Origin: Scatophagus argus
Lineage: Eukaryota; Chordata; Actinopteri; Scatophagidae
Length of the DNA: 64,000 nucleotides
Assembly: GCF_020382885.2 (NCBI RefSeq)
Contig: NC_058501.1
Location: 14,708,501 to 14,772,500 of the forward strand
Direction of reading: 5' to 3'
Part shown: in pieces, positions 1 to 12,700 of the stretch
How the letters are laid out: every line of letters starts with the position of its first letter
Position numbering within the stretch: position 1 is the first letter of the stretch
Translations under genes and position numbers: made by a program
Notes under the pieces: generated by a model
Told to the model about the DNA's origin: nothing
What the model saw: only the letters and a program-made list of their open reading frames with translations
Databases searched by the model: none

Positions 1-233
1 TTGTCCCCGTATATATGATCGCTGCTTATTGTGTGGCCACAGTCCCATGATACTAAACCATCTCCGTTACAGCGGAGCCACTTCATCCGCTGTGGATGAA
101 AACAGTAAAATAAATCTGTCAGCTTTACTGATACAGAATTAGCTTGCCCGAAAAAGTTTGTATATACTTACGCAAACACATAAAATACTATTCTGTGTAG
201 AAACTTGTGCTTAAAAATCAGGGCAAGAAAGGA

Positions 234-289
<56 letters not shown>

Positions 290-1405
290 CATGTTCACAT
301 GGTGGGTGTGAAACGCCTCAGGGGATCTTGTTGCCTGGAAGCCACCATGTCTCTGAAGGTGAAATAACTCCAAACAGGCACACACCTATCCTCTCACCAT
401 TACCCTGCGAACCTTAGGGATGTACACAGAGTGCTTTCTCGTGTCTTCATGGCGTTAATGCAGAGTAGGGGTTAGTCTGCTCCGCTTCAGATGTGTGTGC
501 TCATGTTCCATAGCATACAAAGATAGATATATAGTAAGTGGGTCTGTTTAGTCTGTCTGTATCATCTTCATTTGGTTTAATGCATCTGTCCTTTGTCCTT
601 GCTCACAGAAAGACACACTACAATCTCTTCCCCTACAATATGATTGACATTTATTCCCACTACACTAGTGCCCAGCTAACCACCCCCCCAAGAGAAAAGC
701 ACAGGTAGACTCAGCACCCCTGCATTTTACACAGCAAACATTGTAAGGCAGGAGAGCAGGGTCAATAGTTTTATGGTGCATTGGTTGTCTTTTTTGGTGT
801 TGTGCCTCTGTATGTGTGCTTCTCCTTTAATTTGGAGACTGACAGGTGCCTGACCCCACTGTCTCTGTGTTAATCAGTGTGTTTTTCAGTTTTATGCACA
901 TGTGGACAAGTGTATGCAGGTATGTTTATTCATGCTGTGTAATTAGCAGAACGTGTTATCGGCAGTGCGTCGACCCCCTGAGCCCGGGTCGTGTTGCGGC
1001 CTGGAGGGCTGATGGCTGGGATGTAATCCTCCTGTCACCCTCAGGGCACGGTGGGATGAGGGGGGCTTGTGTTCCTCAGCTTCATATCTGAATCTTATTA
1101 AGCACACACACATTTCCTGTCACTATAACAGTTTACTGGGATGCTGAACCTGTCAGTACGAGCACTTTCTACAGGGGGAACAGGCAGGCAAAAGGGAGAC
1201 AATTTGTTGCGATTGTGTATTTTGTGTCATGTGTTGATATGTTACCATGAAACATGGCAGTAAAGATTGATATTATGTTGTATGTCTTGTCTCATGTTTT
1301 CTGTGTCTTATGTGTTGGTCCTTCTGTCTGTCTCAAGTTAAGTTCTGTTCCCCCTCTGACACTCAGTTTTACTTAGAAATCTGCTTCTCTTTTCGCTTCC
1401 TGCAG
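1..1405. other. stx17 intron, 5' side of first visible exon
   Basis: No coding exon could be supported here. Short open frames overlap the (CT)n tract or have no splice context. The stretch 955-1080 is GC-richer than its surroundings and could be a conserved element, but nothing in it proves that. The acceptor for the first visible exon is a pyrimidine-rich tract ending at 1405. Confidence 0.7.
236..284. repeat. (CT)n microsatellite
   Basis: A perfect CT dinucleotide tract of about 24 units in the stx17 intron. It produces an artefactual Ser-Leu repeat open frame. Confidence 0.97.
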
Positions 1406-4400
1406 CAACTGAGATCCAACATCAAAGAGCTGGAGAAGCTGTGTGCTCGGGTCCGTGCCGAAGAAGCTGCTGATCTAGAAGCACTTGTCAAGCCGGTCAG
1501 AGACAGGGCATCAGCCGCAGCGCAAGACTTTCTGTTGTTGCACTCTAACTCTCAGCTGCCGCCACCTGCCGCTCAGCCATCCAGCTGTGTGTCCAGCAGT
1601 TGCCACAGTGATGACACAGTGGATGAAGAGCTGACTGGTAGGCACATTCAGGTCCACCTTCCAGAAATCCCTGCTGATCAGAGTGCAGCTGAGTCCTGGG
1701 ACAAGCTGGAAGAGGTGTGCCTGACTGGACCCCATCTTTTCTTCCATGTTTTGAAAAAGTGCTCTTACAAAAAAACTCATGCAGTCTGGTTATCGTACTT
1801 TATTTTATACTGATTTTAGATTTAAAGTATACACTTTTTTAAAAGTAAACATTGATGCTTTATTTATTTTATAGCCCATTATTAGGTATACAGAATTTTG
1901 TTGGTATGCAAGACGAGGTGTTGTAGTAAACTTTGCTTTCTCCTGTAAAATCATACATTCAAAGTAGGACCAGAGCTCAGATTTATCTCGGAGAGGCACT
2001 GCTAAACTCTTCTGCGCTTTAAAATCTTGTGGTGTAATATCCTCCATGTTTACAGTATATTTGTCTTTATTTTCCTTGTTCATATGATCATAAACAAAGG
2101 AGGTGAGTGTATTACTTCAGCACAGCTTTTTTAGCAGTAAAAAGAGTAAAACTATTCCCCAAAATGCCGACTAAAACTCTTTGTGCTTTTCTTACTGCAT
2201 CATGAGCTTAATGAAACTGACCCCTCTTACCCTAAAGAGATGCTTATTTCACACTGCTCTACTGTATCACATAAAACGTACACTGATATTAGCTGGATTA
2301 GTTAATGTGAATGCCAGTCCCAGTCACTGACCGTTTGGGTGCACTGTAGCTGTAGGTTTGTGTGATAAGCATCGCAATGAAATAAACACAGTCGTTATTT
2401 TTTTCTCTCTCAGGACGTGAAGGAGCTGAGTGGTTTGGTGACGGAGTTCTCTCTGCTCGTGCATGTGAGTGCGAACACTGAACTTCACTGCGTGTGTTCT
2501 GGCTACTGCATACAGATGCATTTCTCCATCTGCATGTGTGCACAGCAACCCCTGTGAACAAAAACAACATGACAGTGGCAGGTCTATTGGTCGGTAACCT
2601 ATATAGCGTTTCCAGGAAGTGGTGCTTGTGTTGCCTGGTAAGGCTCCTCTGAGAGGAGGTTACACAGATCAGCTCAGGACCACCGCTGGGGCCCCAAAGG
2701 CCTCTTCACCAAGGCAAGAGGAGAGATTGAGGAGAGGGAGGATTTGGGGGAGGGTTGTCCACGGGAGGGGTGGGGAGGGCGAAGGATGCATCAGAGCAGG
2801 TGGAGAACAGACGGCACACATTATCACTGTATCCTCAGGGATGAGAGAGAGAGAAGCAGGGAGGCCGGGTGAAGGAGAGATTAACAGTGAAAAAGACAGA
2901 CAGAGACAGTGAAGATGTAGTTAGGGTAAAAAAAAATGACAGAGGCATGGGTAGGGGAGGCAGAAAGAGCATAGACATGTTGTTGTGGTGTCTCAAGGGT
3001 GAAAGACACCGTTAGGGGAGTAATATTCCAGCGTTCAGCCACAGTGGAAATAGTGAGTGAGTGTGAGTGTGTGGTTGAGACTGTTTCTATACATGCGTCA
3101 TGTTCGTCGCTGTTCCGATGTTTGTGTTCTTGTCTCTGTATTTGCTCTTTATGTGTTTTCTGGGCTTATTCACAATCACAAGCATAAATTGTGGCTGTAC
3201 CTTCTACTTGAGTTAAAACTGACAAATACAGTACTTTTACTAATTACAGTACAGTTAAATTAGTTAAGAATTCAGCAAATATTTTTATATTGTTTATTTC
3301 CACTGTAAAATGTTTGCCGTAGGGCAAAATGCAAAAGACAGTTACCAGGTGTGTCTGATATTTTACAAATGTTTATTCGTTTTGATTGGAAGCTTGAAAA
3401 CAAGCCAGTTAATTAGAAGATTATTTCAGCACTAGCCATAAGGTCCATTTAATAGAGCTTTCAGTAAAATTGCAGAACATTACATTTTGTTTGTTCTACC
3501 AAAACCCATAAACATATGACCACATTATAGGATACCATACAGGTTTGGTTCAGTGATTAGTTGATTAACTGACACGTAATCAGCTAGTATTTTTGATAAC
3601 TGAATAATCATATTTGCGATTTTCTTTCTTTCTTCTTCCTGTTGTAAGGCCATTTTATGTCTTTATTGGGTGAAAGAAAATGTTTCTCACACTCAAGCCC
3701 TATTTTAGTCCTGTATCAAGTAAGCATGCCAGACATTTTATGAGGATGAGGATTTGCGAATTTTCTGTTTTGTATCCTTGTAAACTGATTGTTTTAGGGC
3801 TTGTTGGTCAAATAAACCTTATTATGTTGTAGGTATTTTTCACTATTTTCTGACATTTAATCAGCCAAAAAATTTATCAACAAAACTAATCAGCATATTG
3901 ATTGATAATAAGAACTAATCATTAGCTGCAGCGCTGTTAGTGTGGCTGTGATATATGGCTCGTGGTGAAACTAACGACAGAAAATGAGAAAGAAGGTGAT
4001 GTGAGTTTTGAGTGGTTAAGTCCCGTGTTAACTAGCAGTTTGCGGTCAGACAAAGACAAAGCAGAATATGTAAGCTAAGAGTGAGGAGGTGAATGATAGA
4101 GAAGCTGAGGAGGAGAAGAAAAGTGCTCTGGTTGTTGTTTGGTCACTGTGTCCATCCAGCCCTCACATGGAGAGAGACAGCTGCCACTCTGAATATTTCA
4201 TGAGATCTACACAATGCTGTAAGAACCCACCCCGAGTGAAATCTCCTTTTGGATATACTTACAGTCTCCACACACACTTCACACACACACACACACTTCC
4301 CGTGTTAACTTGTGCCGCGGAGCAGAATTTGGATACATGACAGGTTGTTCTGTCACACGTGTGTATATGTAGGTGAATATGCTTGCCACAGTGTGTGTGT

Positions 4401-5957
4401 CTCACTGAATATGTGTGTGTGTATCTCACTGAATATGTGTGTGTGTGTAACCCCTGTGCATCAGTCCCAGCAGGAGAAGATTGACAGCATAGAGGACAAC
4501 GTCAACACAGCCGCTGCCAACGTGGAGGAGGGGACCAGGAGCCTGGGGAAGGTGTGTATGTGTCCTGATGATCTGATATGTGTGTGTGTGTGTGTTTGTG
4601 TTTGGGAGATGGGAGAGATCGATGGCACTTTGCCTCCCAGCCATTCCACAGCGTTTGTCCCTATTGATCCACTCGAATACGGAGGAAAGCTGCAATTAAG
4701 GAAATAGAGAGAGGAGAGGGATAAAGCAGAGTGGAGGGGAGGAAGAGTGATAGAGAGGTAGGATGAGACAAGAGAGAGTCCATGTGTGTGTGTGTGTGTG
4801 TGTAGCATTAAGGGGAGGTTTGAATGACTGTTTAATAGTTTTTCAAGAGCAGCATTCGGGCTTCCATTATCAATTCAATACACTGTTTCAAACGGAGTGT
4901 AACTCATAAGGACAACTCAGTGCCCTTCACACATATTACACACTTGAAATGTTGAACTTTGTGTCTGTAATACCCAGAATGAATCACCCTCTTTGTCAAC
5001 CTACAACACACACACACACACACACACAAACACACGCGCGCGCACACACCAGTGGAAGCAGTTTTCTGCCATGGATTGTTTTATCCAAAAAAACAACAAA
5101 AAAAACAATTTCTAACTTTTCAAAGGACAGAATGTTGTAGTCCGTTTTCATCTTGGCTTTGCTCACACTTTTAGAAACATAATACAGGTTTGAAGCAATT
5201 AGAGTGTAATTACAGACTCTCAGAGATGGTGATGACGCAGAGTTGTGATTTTGTTAATGCTAATCACTGGACAGTACATAATCTGAAATGAGAAACCTTA
5301 TTTTTATAGCTTCTTCTGCCACAGTTGTCTATTCATCTAAATTACAAAAACAAACATAAAAAAGGTATCTTATCCCTCTTACCTCTGATGGCTTAATGCA
5401 GACAATGATTATTCCCACCATCCAGGGACAAGTGATGTCACATTTTGTTTGTGGGGCAAACAGCAACATCCTCCCCTAAAATCAGCGCTCATGTTACTCT
5501 GGATAATCTGCACACTTGTAACATTTTTCACATGGACTTTTTGTCCAGAAAGTATTTCCACTGTCAATAAAATGGTGGATTATCCAGAATAACCACACTG
5601 TCGCATGAAGGAGACTACAATAACAGTAAGAATTAAAATAATTGTCATCAATAATCAACTTATGTAGAGTTGACTGGTTATAAATTATAGGGTTGGTCGT
5701 TTCAGTCCCTTGTTTTTTCTTTCAATGTGAACTTTAGTCCTAACATTTACAAACTAAATTCCCCAAATCGTGAGATTTTCTTTTTTTCTTTAATTTAATT
5801 TACCCAAATGGCGACACAAACAAAGGTTGACCTCTCTGTAAGGTTGCTGCGGGCTGCACATTAGACAAGGAGGCTGTGGAGAGATAAAGCACATGAGAGG
5901 GATGTCAGATGTTTTAACGTGTTTGAAAGCTTGTAATCTGTCATCAGGTCAAACTGC

Positions 5958-5998
<41 letters not shown>

Positions 5999-6728
5999 TC
6001 GCACAACACCTACATTTCCACCATCCTCTACAACCTGCACCCAGAGTCCTTTTAACTCAGCTCAGATGAAATTAAAATTCCCTCAACTGCCACAGGGGTG
6101 GGGACATGCAATGCTAGCTTTTGAACTAGATTAATTTAATGGTTAAGTGTGTGTGTCTGTGTGCGTGCGTGCGCTTAATTGTCATCAGCAAAGAGCACCT
6201 TCCACTCTGATGATAACCACCGTAATAACACACAGGCCACATCTCTCTGATTTCTCCTAAACGAAGATAATGAAAAGGCTTTGATGCAGCTATGGAAGTG
6301 TCGATTTACATTTGCAGGCTTGTTTGTGTTCTCCTTCCGTGGGTTGATGTGTGATCATGAAAGGATAGACACATCCGAACTCTATCGCAGACCGTCTTGA
6401 AGCCACAAAGTCCTAATGCCTCCAAAGGCGTGTGTATTTGTGGGTGTTAAATTAAACTAGAACGTATTTCGTCCTGTCCCTCTAGGCTGTGGGCTACAAG
6501 TTTGCGGTGCTGCCGGTCGCAGGGGCACTCCTGGGTGGTGTATTAGGAGGTCCCCTTGGCCTGCTGGCTGGCTTCAAAGCTGCAGGCGTGGCTGCTGCTC
6601 TGGGAGGAGGCGCCCTGGGGTTTGCAGGGGGCAACCTGGTCCAGAAACACCGCAAAACTCGAGTGGAAAGGGAGATGAAGCAACTGACAGCGGCACCAAT
6701 CGAAAAGGAGTCGGGCAAAGACAAATGA
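1406..6728 (+). CDS. stx17: Syntaxin-17, C-terminal four coding exons (5' part outside window)
   Basis: Syntaxin-17 is the Qa-SNARE that is recruited to completed autophagosomes and drives fusion with lysosomes through SNAP29 and VAMP8; it also acts at the ER/mitochondria interface. Visible coding exons are 1406-1714, 2414-2464, 4465-4551 and 6486-6728, all joined in phase 0. The first ends the N-terminal helical region (starting QLRSNIKELEKL) and carries the acidic stretch AAESWDKLEE, whose W-x-x-L matches the LC3-interacting region of human STX17. Exons two and three encode the SNARE helix (LVTEFSLLV, QQEKIDSIEDNVNTAAANVEEG). The last exon encodes the diagnostic pair of Gly/Ala-rich membrane helices (AGALLGGVLGGPLGLLAGF, then AAALGGGALGFAGG), the glycine-zipper hairpin, and a basic tail ending in GKDK. 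The N-terminal exons must lie before position 1. It is tail-to-tail with erp44, as in human. Identification is secure. Confidence 0.96.
3548..3937. mobile_element. MITE-like dispersed repeat, copy 1 (terminal CGATTAAT-type motifs)
   Basis: A degenerate copy of a short non-autonomous repeat. It is bounded by AT-rich termini of the type gattagttgattaa and aactaatcattagctgcag, with interior words such as ttttctgaca shared with copies near 17.9 and 20.9 kb. Family assignment rests on my memory of a common teleost repeat with these ends; it has no coding capacity. It lies in the stx17 intron between the second and third visible exons. Confidence 0.55.
5006..5049. repeat. (CA)n/(CG)n microsatellite
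   Basis: A CA tract that passes into an alternating cgcgcgcg run before returning to CA. Alternating purine-pyrimidine sequence of this kind can adopt Z-DNA. Confidence 0.95.
5961..5997. repeat. (CA)n microsatellite
   Basis: A perfect AC dinucleotide run of about 18 units in the last stx17 intron. Confidence 0.97.
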
Positions 6729-7476
6729 CCCAACAGTTCTGGTTAGTCCTCCGACCTCAGGTGCTGGCTGTTCACTGAGGTGTCAGTGTTGACTGACCAA
6801 TCAAAAGTACAAACTCCAACTCTTCTCGAATTGCCTTGAAAAGACAGAGTTATTTCAACTTTGTTGTTACAAAGCACTTCAGTAAAACATTTACGTAATA
6901 ACAGCCCTACACTGACATTTGGGTGAGAATGATGGTTAATCTACACAATGATACACAAATGATTTAATTTTTTTTTTTCTGAACACAGCCAAGCAGTTAT
7001 GTACACTAAAGCTTTTAGTGTGTGGTTGGGTCAGCATGATATGGCTGAGTAAATCTCATTGCTAAAGCAAATCTATGGCACCAAATTTAACAGACCCAAC
7101 CATTCTTTAAAATGCTAACACTCAGAAGAAGGCTACCGTGTCCTCGAGATAACATCGTTCTTTCAAATTCCTCTTTTTTTAACAGGGTTTTTAAGTTCGT
7201 CACTGATTGTGTCTCATTGTTCCTTAATGTAAAAAAATATACAAGATCCTTGTGTGAGCAGCTGTACTAACATAACTGTGGTGTTACATTTACTTAATGT
7301 AAATCGAAGTGGTCCTGCTTTTATGTTTATATAAATTATGCTGTATATACATACAGACCTGAGAGTGTGATAGCAAACTTGCACAAAAGCACCAAAGTGC
7401 CACTGTCCAAATGCCTTCAGGGACTGCATTTTTAAGTACCTGGCATAGACTGATTATACTGCTGGTTTTTGTGCCA

Positions 7477-7482
7477 AATAAA
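7477..7482 (+). terminator. stx17 poly(A) signal (AATAAA)
   Basis: A canonical AATAAA about 750 bases after the stx17 stop codon. A second AATAAA at 7515-7520 is followed by an A-run. Either could end the mRNA, so the 3' UTR is roughly 6729-7540. Confidence 0.65.
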
Positions 7483-8319
7483 ATATTTCTTTTCAACAGT
7501 AATGTCATTCATTGAATAAAAAAAAAAAGGCTAAACGCTGCAAACAAAGTTCAGAGACTGATGTAAAAAGCATCAGACAACACAGTATACTGTAAAATGG
7601 TTTTTAATTTACTTTTTCAATTTTTTTTTTTTTTTAATTCTTCTTCCCGTCTGAGATGACTGGTTTTAGAAATGGTATCACACTCCCCTCCTGCTGCCCT
7701 CCTGTATGTGGGTTGATATGTCACTATGCAGGCTTCTATGGAAGGGCAGGATGCACAGTACAGACTTAGCAGTGGTACTCTTACCCATACTCTTTAATCT
7801 GGCTTCAGCTTTTGGATTGATTCACGCTCAATGGACCTCAGGGATTTAGACTTGTACCAAAACCTCCAAGACATAAACTGAATTGAATATCAAGAGACAA
7901 AACCAGTTGTGAGAGAACTTGTATAAAGTTGTAGACTGTAAATTTTCAGCGTACATCATATGGATTTTCCCCTCTTGTCTCTCTGCTTTTTTTTTTTAAA
8001 TACCGGGAAGGACGCAGGCTTTTCTCCCCCAGTGTGATGACAAATTTGACAACGGGTAACCGCAAAAACAACAGCTATTTCATAAATTCCACTGTCATGT
8101 TAAAGTACGCCATTATAAGTCCTTACTTTTTCCTCTTATTTGGTTCCCAGGAACACAATTCAGAGGTGTTATAACAAAAACTGTGCCTTTAAAAGGTATC
8201 CAGCCCACTTTTAATGTTTTACTGTTTTACGTTAGAGGAGATAAACGAATTTTATACATGGAACAGAAAAAACAAATCATACTTATGCAGACTGGTCTTA
8301 GGAACCAAAATTAACAGGT

Positions 8320-8945
8320 TGTTTTTTTTGTTTTTTGATTGCATACGTATTCATGTCCTTCAAGACCATACTCAATAGAGGCACCTTTGGCAGCAGTTAC
8401 AACCTTAGGACTGCTTCAACAGGCGTGCAACAGCTTTTACACATCTGGACTCTAATTCACTTCTTTCAAGTTACTTCAGTTCCATGCTCATACTTGGACT
8501 GAACTGGAACAATAAAATCCTGACACAAATTCTGGATTATACTGAGGTCTGGTCACCTAATCCAGGACATTCACATGGTTGCGTTTCAGCTATTCATGTG
8601 TAGATTTTACTTTATGAAAAACATACATCAATAGCTACATGCTTTCAACAGGATCTCTTCCATCATCACAAACATCACATGGCCTGCTGCTGAGAAGCCT
8701 CCACGCAGCATGATGCTGCCACCACCAGGCTTCATGATGGGGATGCTGTGTTTTTGGTCTTGTGCACTGTCGGGCTGATACTGAAATACATAACTGAGTA
8801 CAACAGCCACTTCATCATTACAATATTTTCTCTTGATTGTTGGGGGAGAAAAAAATAATAATCCTAATTATATCCACTGTGATTCAGTGTTGTAAAACAG
8901 TAACACAAAAAAGAGCAAGGGGGCAATACTTTTTATAAGCACTGT
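8320..8945 (-). mobile_element. Tc1/mariner-type transposon remnant
   Basis: The minus strand at about 8690-8760 translates to KHSIPIMKPGGGSIML, a degraded form of the Tc1 transposase core (the PxxKxGGGSxMxWG motif). At the right edge, 8915-8942 reads gggggcaatactttttataa followed by gcactgt, typical of Tc1 terminal repeats in fish. The left end is too decayed to place exactly. The open frame is short and lacks the DNA-binding and most catalytic regions, so the copy is dead. It sits between the stx17 and erp44 3' ends. Confidence 0.75.
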
Positions 8946-9383
8946 GAGAGACATCATAATCTTGAACCATTTAGAAGCAGGGAGAGAAGGGATGCATCTC
9001 AATAGGCTGGAGTAGCTCTGTCTCTTTACCTTCTGTTTCAAGTCAGGGTTTGAAATGTTACCCCCACTAAAGTATTTTTCTATTCCTTCAGTACTCAGAG
9101 TGTGTGTGGAGAAGATATGGAGATAAAGCTACTTCAAACAGGCATATTGTTATATCTTGTGCTATACAAATGAATTAGACTAGAATTGGTCATATTGAGA
9201 TGCAGCCATGAGGTCGGTGAGACGAAACGAGCGTCTCCTATCAGGCAGGCTGAGGCTGAACTGGACTACCCACAGATAAGAACAGTACACCTGAAGTGAG
9301 GGAACTGTTCTGGGTGTGTTTTTTTTTTCTACAAAAAGAGGGGCGATGAAAAAGAAAAAAAATAGAATAAAGAAAACTCTGCA

Positions 9384-9389
9384 TTTAAT
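9384..9389 (-). terminator. Candidate erp44 poly(A) signal (ATTAAA on minus strand)
   Basis: An ATTAAA variant signal on the minus strand about 400 bases past the erp44 stop, followed downstream (lower coordinates) by a T-rich stretch. No AATAAA was found on that strand between here and the stop, so this is the best nearby candidate. Confidence 0.4.
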
Positions 9390-9794
9390 TTAGACCAACA
9401 ATGAGACTCCCATGTAGCACAAATATATTTACAAGCTCCGAAAAATAAAAGTAAAAACACTTCTCTTGATGTCCTAATGCCCCTAACCCCCCTGCCCACA
9501 CACATTTTCTTCTTTACCCCGCTTCCTTTTCATCCAAAATAAAAACTGTACGTGACAGAGTTATGAAAATATAGGTTATTCCAACATGGTTGTGTCGTGG
9601 ACTGCGCTCCTTCTCGTGTTCTTCTTTTTCTCCTCCTCCTTCTTCCTCTTCATTCTCCTCTTCTCCATCTCTCTCTCTCTTCATAAGGGTATTGGGTGTT
9701 GCTGTTCTGTCCCGCTGGCCTGTCCCAACACTAACCCCCTCCCTGATCCCGGGGCGTGGCATTGAGTCACAGGATCACTGGAAGGCTGCTGAGG

Positions 9795-12700
9795 TCACAG
9801 CTCATCACGGTCCCGTCTGAGGATGGTGTAGCGAGTCTCACTGGGCGCCAGCTTCTGGAATGAGCTCTCTGGGGGGCTGCTGGCCACCTCTCCTTCCTTC
9901 TCCTCCTGAGGGTAAAAGTCAGAATCAATCAAGTTGCACATGATGTAGCAAAACCAACTTTCACTGGCTCCTTAGTGAATGCTGACGCTGTGGTCGGACC
10001 TGTCCAGGCGTGCTGTCTGTGGGGTCAGGACCATGGTGAAACTCTCGGTGTAGCTTTCCGGAGTGAAGGTCCAACACAAACTGTCTCAGCTTGCCAGGAA
10101 CACTGGAAGAACATGAAAGAACATGAAAGAACATTTTTATAATCTAATCTGAAATCTCCCTTTTCTGTGAGGCTTGTTCATAAACGTGATCATTTCAGTC
10201 TGATGGGTGCCCCCAATTCAGTTGGTGTGCATTCGGTAGGTGAGATTTAATCATTGATATAACTGACCTCTCAAATTGCTTTGAAAGGGCTACTTATACC
10301 TTTCACAAAAATGTTACCTGGGAGTTAAAAAAAAAAAAACATTATGGAGCTTCATGTCCTACTATTGGAAATCAGCAGACAAAAAGACCGTGCAGTCCAT
10401 GACTTCATCAGAGCAGCACTATACTGCGACAGAAATAGGAATAGTCTGACTTGGTAAATGGCCAGTATTTATATGTACTTTTCTATTCTAGTGGATAAAA
10501 GGGCTTTACAATTTAGCCTCTAATTGACCCATTTATACACACACTCACATGAAAGGCACTGGACTGCCCGCCAGGAACAATTTGGATTTCAGTATCTTGC
10601 TCAAAGGAGATGTGGACTTGCGGGCAGGGAGAGTTGAGAAAAACCACCAACTCTGAAATTAAAAGATGATCTGCCCTCCTTCCTGAGCCGCCGCTGCCTC
10701 AGCCTGACATGATAACACGCTTGACCATGTTGTGTGAACAGAATATTCATTTTGCTTTATGTTTAAGGTGTTTGTTTTTCAGTAACGTAGTAGACAAACT
10801 CTGAATTCATTCAAATTAAGGCATTATTAGGATTCTTAGGTGACATTCTGAATTTCAATTTCTTAAATTACTCATAAGTGCCACTTAAGATCCGTTCTTT
10901 TTCTATGGTACTTGAATGAGATGCTGATTACCAGTGTGTCTGAAAGGGCATTCCTACACACAAAGTTCAGCAATGAAGACAGGCCTGATTGAACTGCAGA
11001 GCTGGTCAGAGTAGATAGGAGACAACACAGCTCGTGGCAGAAGCAGAGGACATTAGTCCCTGCGGACATGTCATAAGGCAGCATTAATCCATATCAATGC
11101 TGTCCTGTGAAGTGTGCTTATTACGACAGGTCATGTGCTGTTGTCATATCACACAGGCGGAGCACAGTTAACCCTGTGTGTCAGAGCAGCGTGTAGACAG
11201 ACACACGCAAACACACATATATATAACATACACTGTGCTAATGTAATTACAAGCTGTGTGCCACATGCAGTGTTGATGTGATGTAATTAGGTTGTGGAGG
11301 GCTGGTCAGTCCTCAGGGCTTCTGTCTATCTGATCAGACCCTGATTGGGGACTGGGGGAGGCAGAGTGGTGGGGGAGAGAATAAATAAGATTAAATTAGA
11401 TTAGACTGGATTAGTTTAGCACTTATTGCACGTGCCAAATCATGTCACATTAGCTCCGGTGTCCTGGCCCATTCATAAAGGACAGATTTTAGGAGGTGTG
11501 ACATTTCTCTTTTGTTGGTGTTGAGTGCACAGTGGATTATGGTGTGAGTGTGTGTGTGTGTATAATGAAATTAACTTTATTTAAGGAGACCTTGTTATGA
11601 ACAATTTCAAAAATGTCCAAAAGAATACTGTGTATATCAGACTGATCTGACATGTGGATGATTCATTTGTTAATTACAGGTACATTTGTGGTGACTTTTC
11701 ATTTAGATTTGGATATTCCTTTTTGCATGAAACAATTACCAGCCCATATTTTTATTTGAAATGTTTTTTTTATATATATAATATTTACAAACGGTGGCAC
11801 ACATATGGACGAATCACAAAAAAATCTATCAGACATTGATAATATTGTGCATTTATTTTTAAGGACTAAACCATTTCATAAAGAAAGTGGTAGGTGGTAC
11901 TTACGTGAGGTCTTTGAAATCGGGAAAGACATACATGTGTCTGAATGAGTCTATAGCAATGACGGGACAGTCAGCAGGAGTTTTCTGAATATGGAGCAGA
12001 GGATGGCGGAATTTCTCGCAGTCCGCGTGCAGGAAATTTATAGACCCTGAGAAGCAGACATGACGATCATGTGAACACCACTCCCGTGCACAGGGCTGTT
12101 TGGCTCATAAGTAACTAAAATTCACATCCCTGACAGGTACCACAAACACAAACCATACTCACCTTTCTCGCTGATAAGCTGGCGAGCGACTTCATGTTGG
12201 AACTTCTCTAAGCTCTCTGAGTCTTCTTTAACGTGGAACAAGATGAGGAAAGGGATTCCTTCTTCAGTGAGCTCCTGGAAAACACACACACACACACACA
12301 CACACAAAGTGTCAAAGACAGATGGAGTCAGGGCCTTTGCGTGGCTCAGCAGATGGACTACCCACAGACTCCATGAATACCCTCCAGGCTGTTTTTTGTG
12401 TAAATATCAATGTGTGCATCTAATATTAGACCAAAAAAAGCCAAAACAAAAAAAAAAGCAGTAGATTGTTATCACACTGACAATGCTCTGTATGAAAAAC
12501 CAGGCAACGCACCTCTCCATTTTCAAAGGTGATCTCCCTAACCAGAGGCACACACTTGTCCTGGGCCCAAGCGTAGGTCAGGTCGAAGTTGGTGAGTGAG
12601 CCAAGGTAGACCATGTCAGGGACGCTCTCGCCCATAGGCTTGTAGATTACATTATCTCCACTGAAGCGCTCAGACTCAGATACAGCACTACAAGAGGAAA

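Larger units (their letters stand above)
4552..6485. other. stx17 last intron
   Basis: No exon is seen. It contains GT-rich stretches just after the 4551 donor, CA tracts at 5006-5049 and 5961-5997, and AT-rich unique sequence. The block 6170-6310 is more complex and might be conserved non-coding DNA, but this is untested. Confidence 0.7.

Noticed and set aside
205-417. Open frame with a Ser-Leu repeat
   Set aside because: Translation of the (CT)n microsatellite; no splice or homology support.
6494-6733. 79-codon minus-strand frame opposite the last stx17 exon
   Set aside because: Antisense shadow of the Gly/Ala-rich membrane helices; the plus strand is the conserved one.
8628-8810. 60-codon minus-strand ORF as a small gene
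   Set aside because: It is a degraded piece of Tc1 transposase.
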